Source of the DNA: Gremmenia infestans
Taxonomy: Eukaryota; Ascomycota; Leotiomycetes; Helotiales; Hamatocanthoscyphaceae
Assembly: GCA_032629725.1 (NCBI GenBank)
Contig: JAFEVB010000029.1
Location: forward strand, 1,302,001 to 1,366,000
Length of the DNA stretch: 64,000 nucleotides
Direction of reading: 5' to 3'
Below, in pieces: positions 57,766 to 64,000 of the stretch (its first letter is position 1; every line of letters begins with the position of its first letter). The translations under genes were made by a program, and so were the position numbers. The notes below the pieces were generated by a model that was not told the DNA's origin, searched no databases, and saw only the letters and a list, made by a program, of their open reading frames with translations.

Positions 57766-58827
57766 CTACACGCCTTCCGCATACAGCACACCGCGATACC
57801 TCATCTTCCCCTCATCAAGCTTCTTAAGACTGTCCACCACACCTTGCTTGGTCAAAGGAAAACGCTCAATCATAGGCTTGATCTCATGCAAAGCAGCGAA
57901 TTCCAACATCCTTTGATAAACAATTTTCGGTGATGTAGTACATCCAATAAGCTTCCATCCGCTAAGCATAAACTGCATGTGAGGAAGGACAAGCTTCGTC
58001 TCGAAATCCGTGGTAGTGAGGGGGTAGATGCTCGCCCTTGGAGCCAAAATGGACTTATACTGATTCCAGTCTGGCATCTGGTTCGTTGTAACCAACAGAT
58101 GGTTGATTTTCCTCGGGACTTTCAGATCGCTCACTCCTTTCGTAGCTACGAAATGGTGCGCACCGAGTTTCAGAGCCTCATCTTTCTTCGTCTCCGTTCC
58201 ACTAAGCGCGACGACTTCACAGCCCAGCTTGTTCGCAAACTGAACAGCCAAGTGGCCAAGTCCTCCGATCCCGACTACGCCGATGACATCGGTAGGCTTG
58301 ACACCATACTCTGTAAGTGGTCCCCAGACCGTGATGCCAGCGCACATCAGAGGCGCCGCGATATCAGACGGCAAGTTATCCGGAATCTTGAACAATAGCT
58401 GTTCTCTCCAAACAGCACCCTCTCCAAACGAGCCCTGATCCTGATCACTAGTCCCATATTGTTTGATATCACCGGTGCAGTAAACGAAATGGCTATCGAC
58501 ACACTGCTCACAGACTCCGCATGTCTCGTGTACCCAGCCCCAGCCGGCGCGGTCTCCTCTGCTAATTGTTAGATAAGAGCGAGGTTGGAGAAGGAAGACT
58601 TGCACTTTAAACGCCGTGACCTCAGGACCGATGGCTTTCACGATACCAACGCCTTCGTGGCCGAGGGCCATATCATAGGTACGATAGTGTTTGTCTGTGC
58701 CGCAGACGCCGGAGTGTGTGATTTTGATATAGACTTGATCTCTGGTAAGTGAGGAGCGGTGGGAGGTGCTTTCGACGATGTCTCCTGAGGAAGAACCCTT
58801 GAAAACTTTAAAGTCGTAGGAAGTCAT
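57766..58827 (-). CDS. Zinc-type alcohol dehydrogenase (cinnamyl-alcohol-dehydrogenase-like)
   Basis: Two minus-strand exons (58827-58604, 58558-57766) join in phase to 338 residues of a medium-chain zinc ADH. Catalytic zinc ligands are in HSGVCGTD and GHEG. Structural zinc cysteines are CGVCEQC and YCTGD. The cofactor motif is GVVGIGGLGHLAVQFANKLG. It should interconvert an aldehyde and alcohol with NADP(H), the usual cofactor of this subfamily. The single 45-bp intron has a GC donor: AAAGT|GCAAGT to GCAG|A. This is the only join that keeps the conserved FKVGDRAGWGW. The start is the only ATG at the expected N terminus. Confidence 0.92.
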   Translation of the reverse strand: MTSYDFKVFKGSSSGDIVESTSHRSSLTRDQVYIKITHSGVCGTDKHYRTYDMALGHEGVGIVKAIGPEVTAFKVQVFLLQPRSYLTISRGDRAGWGWVHETCGVCEQCVDSHFVYCTGDIKQYGTSDQDQGSFGEGAVWREQLLFKIPDNLPSDIAAPLMCAGITVWGPLTEYGVKPTDVIGVVGIGGLGHLAVQFANKLGCEVVALSGTETKKDEALKLGAHHFVATKGVSDLKVPRKINHLLVTTNQMPDWNQYKSILAPRASIYPLTTTDFETKLVLPHMQFMLSGWKLIGCTTSPKIVYQRMLEFAALHEIKPMIERFPLTKQGVVDSLKKLDEGKMRYRGVLYAEGV

Positions 58828-61054
58828 GTTTGCTTTGAACTTTGGTTTAGGGTGCAATCAATTCGGAAGCTTGATTATTGATAGAGTAATGAATATTGGC
58901 GTGGATCTTGACTTCCGACTATACTAGTCCTTGTCATTTATTACTAATTTACCTAGACATAACCATGCCCTCTGCGACCCTCACAAGTAGGCCTGCGGCC
59001 GCCCCACTCACTCACCCCCCGACCGATACCTATAGCATGGAGCAACGGGACGTCGATGTTCAACCCTATGCACAGGCTGTAGCATAAGTCTTGCACTTTC
59101 GAATAGGAGTAGATTAGCAAATTTGTTTATACCTTATCTAAAATTCCAACGCCCAAGATATCCAAAAGCCTCGTCAGAGCTTGTTCATCACCAGCCTCCG
59201 TCTCCATCAACTTAGCATCAACCCACCCATCTGTCCAACTTCCCCCAAAATCAATCAGATAGCAATCATCCATCTCCCTATTAATCAGAACATTCTCTGG
59301 TTTCTATGCAATTTTGAAAACGACATCATTTCTGGAACTTGCTTCCATCGCTGGTATGTTTCCCGAGCGCCTCTCTTCTTTAATTCAATCCTCCGACGGA
59401 TTAACATTACACACATCCATATGCTCAATCTCCCAGCTGTGGTGACTTTCCCGATATTCTTAGACATATGGTTTGCAGCCGCAACTGTTACATGTATGAG
59501 TTGACATACTGAATTGTGCTATCATAGAAAATATAGGATGAATATAACACTATGTTATACTCTGAAGAAGAATACTATCAAAGACACAATTGCAGTACGT
59601 ATGAACAGTGGGGGGAATGGCCGAATTCGGAAACAGCCCTAACGATAGAGGATGTGAGGCATTTCAAGTGGCTCCATATTCCGGTATCCAAAGCCGGGGA
59701 ATGCTAAGGGGTTTGCAACCAGGCCTGATCAAATAGACTAGAAGATAAGGAGTTGTGATACATTCGGCACGAACTAGCCCTTCAATAAAGGATGCTTTTG
59801 GGGTCCGAAGCCAGAGAATACTAAGGAGTTTCGAAACAAAGTGGCTTGCTATGAACAGAATAAAGCAAAATAAAAATTGTACCTATTTCGCTCTTGCTAG
59901 TATGGAGTTGCTGTATATGAGAATTCCGGCTCCGAGAATCCTTCAATAAGGTAAGTGAGGTGAGTTTCCGCGGAAGTCTTTATGTGAGCTCCCATGCGCG
60001 GTATACACCGAAGATTGCAGAATGTTAGGCAGAGGCAGATTCGGCGCGAGGAAATTACCTTGAGCCGATTCGATTACCGTTTGAAACATCGGTGAGTTGT
60101 GTTTGTGTTGCAAAAAAAGCGGGTGAGCGAAGACCATTACTGACGTTGAATTATGTCGGTGGCAAAAACATGCAAAGCCTGCCTCATTGAGGTGTGAAGG
60201 CACATGTGACGAATCCTTCAGCCTTGCATTAGGGGCCAACAAGGCTTTCCAGTCGTGCCGTCTCTATTCTCGGCGTTCTATTAGTGTAGAACTTAAGGTT
60301 TACCGGTAGAGCCACGTTCATTGTGAAGTAGTTGATTGGGAGGGTTGTGGTGATGGCGATAGTGGCCAAGGCGCATGTGGGGTGGTGAGGCTGTGGTTCC
60401 CGGGTTTGCAACTTGGTATGGAAGATATACTGCGTATACAAAGGATACTTTTATCGAGCTCAATGGCCCCCTGTCGTTCCATTTTGGAGAAGGCTGAGGT
60501 CAGAAATCAGTGTGCTTCCGACGCGGTTGGAGGTGCTAAAGATAGACGCTCCCTAGCGGCCACGAGGACTGAACGAGACGAGAGACCCACATGCGGGCCA
60601 ACGTCCGAGAGATAGGCCAGCCCAGCTCTTCTCCAGTCCAGGTCAACAACCTTCGATATGGCATCACGCTCCCCGACTTCCCAACTTCCCTTCTCTTGTA
60701 CGAAGTAGGGGTTAGATCAACATTCGTCGATCTCCAGTGTGAAACAACGACCGCGTGCGGATCGACCTCTCTTTCCTCCCTGCTAAGCATCAACATGAGC
60801 TTTTTGCAGAATCATTGCATGCCTGGGACGGCGATCTGTACTGAGATGTTGCAGTCAAGCACACAATCGTCGATCACTTAAGGACGTTCCCGAACTATCG
60901 GAATCGAAGAGCACAGCTATTGCTAGATACTGTAGCGTCTACGTTAGTAGCGGACACTACTAATTCCGCTCAATATCTCGAACTACTGCCTCGTGCGCTT
61001 GAATAGTTCCTACTAACCTCTTACCTTTTCTAGGCATTGGCAGCTCAAATCAGG
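58828..61054. other. Intergenic, largely empty
   Basis: No gene is recognised. A 40-codon ATG frame at 58965-59087 (Pro/Ala/Thr-rich, ending YAQAVA) has a clean start and stop but no homology that I know. Overlapping frames at 60380-60880 are inconsistent and probably chance. Confidence 0.4.
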
Positions 61055-61468
61055 ATGGTAATCTTACAATCTGTAGAAAGCGAGATCATAACGACATTTT
61101 CAGGTTTCCCAGACATGCAAACAATCACACCACTCCGCGTCCTGCCAGTCGCGGGATTTCTTGTTCTTCCTGCGCCTCTACTCTCCATCAATCCAAATCT
61201 TGGTGGAGGGCTTCCAAATCCAGTTTTGGAATCAGATTTTGTTGCAACTTTGTTGTGTTCGTTCTACACTGTTGAAGGCCCAGACCCAACTTTGGGTGCG
61301 CCTGAGAAAACCAATGAAAAAGGTCTCAATTCTCTAGCCTCGAGATATATGTTGCAAAGTTTGCGTTTACTTGACTATACATTGGACTGCGACTTTGCGA
61401 GGAGATGGAACTGCCATGTCAACGACAAGCGCTTTAAACGCGGCACCTTTGCTAGTGCACTGGTTTGA
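61055..61468 (+). CDS. Hypothetical frame, weak support
   Basis: An ATG frame of 137 codons starts MVILQSVESEIITTF and contains a Pro/Leu-rich middle (VLPVAGFLVLPAPLLSINPN) and a Cys/Arg-containing end. I do not recognise it. Length and a fairly even composition are the only support. It lies alone in a gene-poor 3.3 kb stretch, so it could be a lineage-specific gene, a fragment or chance. Confidence 0.25.
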   Translation: MVILQSVESEIITTFSGFPDMQTITPLRVLPVAGFLVLPAPLLSINPNLGGGLPNPVLESDFVATLLCSFYTVEGPDPTLGAPEKTNEKGLNSLASRYMLQSLRLLDYTLDCDFARRWNCHVNDKRFKRGTFASALV

Positions 61469-62175
61469 ACCCTCTCTTTACTCCGAAAGACTCTGAACAT
61501 TGCTGTGTGGCTGTTACCTATACACGAGCAAGCCCTGTTGGCATCGTCTTGTGAGAATCACACATGGGAGCAGACAAAGTCAGCAGGAGCGCTTCGTTCC
61601 TAGACGCCTCGACTGTTGGTTCTTTTGATACAATATTCCAATAGTAGTGTTGAATGTGACCTGTCGGCGCACGATGGCTTCCATTTTATCACAAAAAACG
61701 AATTGCCGCGGCTTTCTCTCTGGTGATGCACATATCTCCTACCCGGATGCTCCTTGGATCTGCGATGGTTCGGACGGCATGAAAGAATGTTCATCGATAC
61801 CAATAGGAATACATGAATGATGTTGGAAAATGGGCAACGTCGTGGAGTATGGCATTGTGAATCTGTATCAAAGTCGATTGTCTATGGCGATAGAAGAGAA
61901 GAGTTAAGTGGATTGACTTATGCATGTTTCCCATACTAAAGCGGTATCCTTTGTTCTTTCCTTTTATTTTCTTCTATTCGCTACTTAATGCTTCATTTCA
62001 TCTTCACCGCGGCTCCCTCATACCTTCAATTTCTCCATTTCCGTACAGTACACCGGGCGGTCTCTCCTTCTCCTATACCTAGTATTGAGCTACCAGCTCG
62101 CTAGACCCACCACCTGATAGATCTGCCGCTTGATGACAATCTCAAGTCCTCCATATCCGGCAATTCATATACTCG
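61469..62175. other. Intergenic / probable promoter
   Basis: About 700 bases with no gene. The last 250 bases are CT-rich and likely form the promoter and leader of the CLN3-like gene. Confidence 0.4.
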
Positions 62176-63785
62176 ATGTCTACCTTTGCGCATGTCAGCC
62201 TCCACGGAACAATGCCTTCGATGGCGCGTCGCTCTATGAGTACCCTTGGTACTCAGAGCGGCAACCCTGAACGATTACCTGTTGCTTCGACTATTACATG
62301 CCGGCCCAGAAGGCCATCCCTTATACATATACGTACCCTCAGTGAAGCAGATCATTCACCGGGATGGCAGTCTTGGCTCGATAGAGACAACTTTGCTTTC
62401 TTCATCCTCGGTCTCCTGGTGAGTGCTCACTATGCTAGCCCTCTTACTCTCACTCTCAACCTCGCTCGCACGTGCACATCTAGTGCGTTCCAGTAGACCA
62501 TCGCTGACTGCTCTCAAGGTGCCACTTCCCGCCGTGACGGTCATGGCTGCCTCTCGTCTTATGTTTCCTGGGCACACGGGCGTATCTGGTATCATTCTAG
62601 CTGTGCCTGCAGCAATGGTGTCGTTCGCCCTTCCTATGTTCGCAACCCGAATATCACACAACATCATACTCCTCCTCAACGTCCTGCTCGGAATTCTCGC
62701 ACTCCTGTTTTCGACCCTGGGTAGCGAGATGGCCGGCCCAATCATTGGAACTGCACTCGCAGGTATTGATTCTGCCCTTGGACAGTATCTATACCTCGGT
62801 GTTGCGGCGTCATACGACCAACGGGTAGTCATCACTTTCAGTCTTGGCGCTCGTAAGTTACAATACCCCTACCTACCTTTGCGGTAGGGTGCCATTCTAA
62901 CGATGGACAGGATTCATTTTCGTTGTCAGACAAGGCATCTACGTTGGTCTGATGGCATTATTTCACCAAGATTGGAAATGGACGCTTCGAGCCGTGATGC
63001 TATTTCCTGTGATTCAGGTTGCCATCTGGAGTTTTATGCTCTCTCAAGACCTCCTCCAGGAAGCGGAGAAAACGAGGAAACTCATTGAAAACCTCGAGAC
63101 GCATTCAGACATTCCTCTGGCCCATGACTCTGGACCAATTGTAATGCCAACCGAGTTGCCAAAGCACTTTGGCCCAGGCCGCACCAAAAAGGGCTTCTTG
63201 TTCCGGACAATTTTGCCAATGTACACCTTGCCCCTAACCGTCGCAGTGAGCGGTTCAATGATTGCCACGACCGGCTTAGCATCCACATACAATTACCTCG
63301 ACTCTTTCAAGCTCGCGCCAAAGGGCGACCTGAACTGGCAACTCAATTGTTCGTATATGCACTTTCTCGATCCCCTCAGCATTATTTGACTAACTAGCAC
63401 GACTGCAGGGCTCGCTTCCGGATTGGGCGAGACTGCTTTCGCCATGATATCACTCTTCCGTGCCCTGCCATTCCTCTGGGGCTGGGCAATTCTCCAATGC
63501 ATCGTCGTGGCAATAGGCATTGCAAACCTCTTTCACCCCTTTCTCACCTACTTCCCTATCTGGCTCTTCCTCACGTTCCTTATTGGTGGATTCGAAGGTG
63601 CGGCTGTCACCAACACGAACTACAAGATCGCCGACGACTTGCGCCAAAGCGGGGATCGTGAAGAAGTAAGGGCATTTGCGATGAGTTATGGTGGGCTGGG
63701 CAGCTTCCTTGGCGATGCCATTGGTGGTGGGATCTCTGTTGCGATTCAGGAATTAAGTAAACGTTACTTGAAAAATAGAGTTTGA
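62176..63785 (+). CDS. CLN3/battenin (Btn1)-like multi-pass membrane protein
   Basis: Exons 62176-62418, 62519-62852, 62911-63348 and 63409-63785 join in phase to 463 residues, close to fungal Btn1 length. An 80-residue polar N terminus precedes the first helix, FAFFILGLLVPLPAVTVM. About ten hydrophobic helices follow. The C-terminal region, FLIGGFEGAAVTNTNYKI, DREEVRAFAMSYGGLGSFLG and DAIGGGI, matches the CLN3 pattern of a Gly-rich helix, an NT(F/Y)Y motif and a (R)EFAMG-like helix. CLN3/Btn1 acts in the vacuole or lysosome and Golgi, in pH and lipid or amino-acid balance. The match is divergent, so a relative within the same transporter superfamily is possible. The first intron is the least certain join. 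Confidence 0.62.
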
Positions 63786-64000
63786 GTTTGAAGCTATTGG
63801 TGAAGTGTTTGTAATTTCTTTGTACAGTGTCTTCTTATGTTTCTCAAAAGCATGGAGTCGGATTTGCGGTTGCATTTTCGATGATCTTAGACGCTGTCAA
63901 ATACTTGCTTGGCTCTATAACACATGGGTAGAAGGGGCGGAAGTGAGCAAAGTGAGCCCAGATTCCTACATGGAAGTAAGTTGCGCATTTTAGGACAGAG
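63786..64000. other. Right edge
   Basis: 215 bases following the CLN3-like gene, probably its 3' UTR. Nothing else can be called. Confidence 0.4.

Noticed and set aside
1..64000. CRISPR arrays, rRNA genes, bacterial operons
   Set aside because: The direct repeats seen are two- or few-copy tandem duplications without spacer structure. No rRNA motif was recognised, and the spliced genes show a eukaryotic genome.

Overview
The window looks like nuclear DNA from a filamentous ascomycete (Pezizomycotina). Genes are broken by short introns of about 45-125 bp with GTAWGT-like donors and YAG acceptors. Families typical of that group are present: GH45-CBM1 cellulase, Zn2Cys6 regulator, SAT4/rhodopsin-like membrane protein, berberine-bridge-like oxidase, secretory lipase and a divergent P450. 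All gene models were assembled by hand from reading frame and splice-site phase; none has transcript support.

Layout. 1-11 kb holds a secreted GH45 endoglucanase, an MscS-type channel with an EF-hand, and an ELMO/CED-12-like protein. 11.4-46 kb is accessory territory: widely spaced genes, AT-rich spacers, repeats and two broken genes. In order it carries a decayed P-loop kinase-like gene, an MFS exporter, a MITE-like element, a secreted FAD-linked oxidase, an acyl-CoA oxidase-like gene divergent from an SDR, a rhodopsin-like membrane protein, a P450, a secretory lipase, a 3'-truncated O-methyltransferase, an RBR ubiquitin ligase, a dienelactone hydrolase and a Zn2Cys6 transcription factor. 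46-53 kb is a dense housekeeping block: Tma22, a borealin-like protein, Rpn10, Trs23 and Rpb4. 53-64 kb holds a single-pass membrane protein, a zinc alcohol dehydrogenase, a long nearly empty stretch and a CLN3/battenin-like membrane protein.

How the genes may work together. The tailoring-type enzymes between 14 and 45 kb (MFS, FAD oxidase, acyl-CoA oxidase-like, SDR, P450, methyltransferase remnant, hydrolases, regulator) resemble the accessory part of a secondary-metabolite locus. No PKS, NRPS, terpene synthase or prenyltransferase core is visible here. It could be a decayed cluster or a chance grouping in a gene-poor region. The housekeeping genes sit in divergent pairs with short shared promoters (borealin/rpn10 and trs23/rpb4).

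Most notable single observations: the Trs23 start codon appears to be split by an intron (AT|G); the alcohol dehydrogenase has a GC-AG intron; Tma22 has a 20-nt microexon; and a 603-bp element with terminal inverted repeats and possible GATG target duplications lies at 16621-17223.
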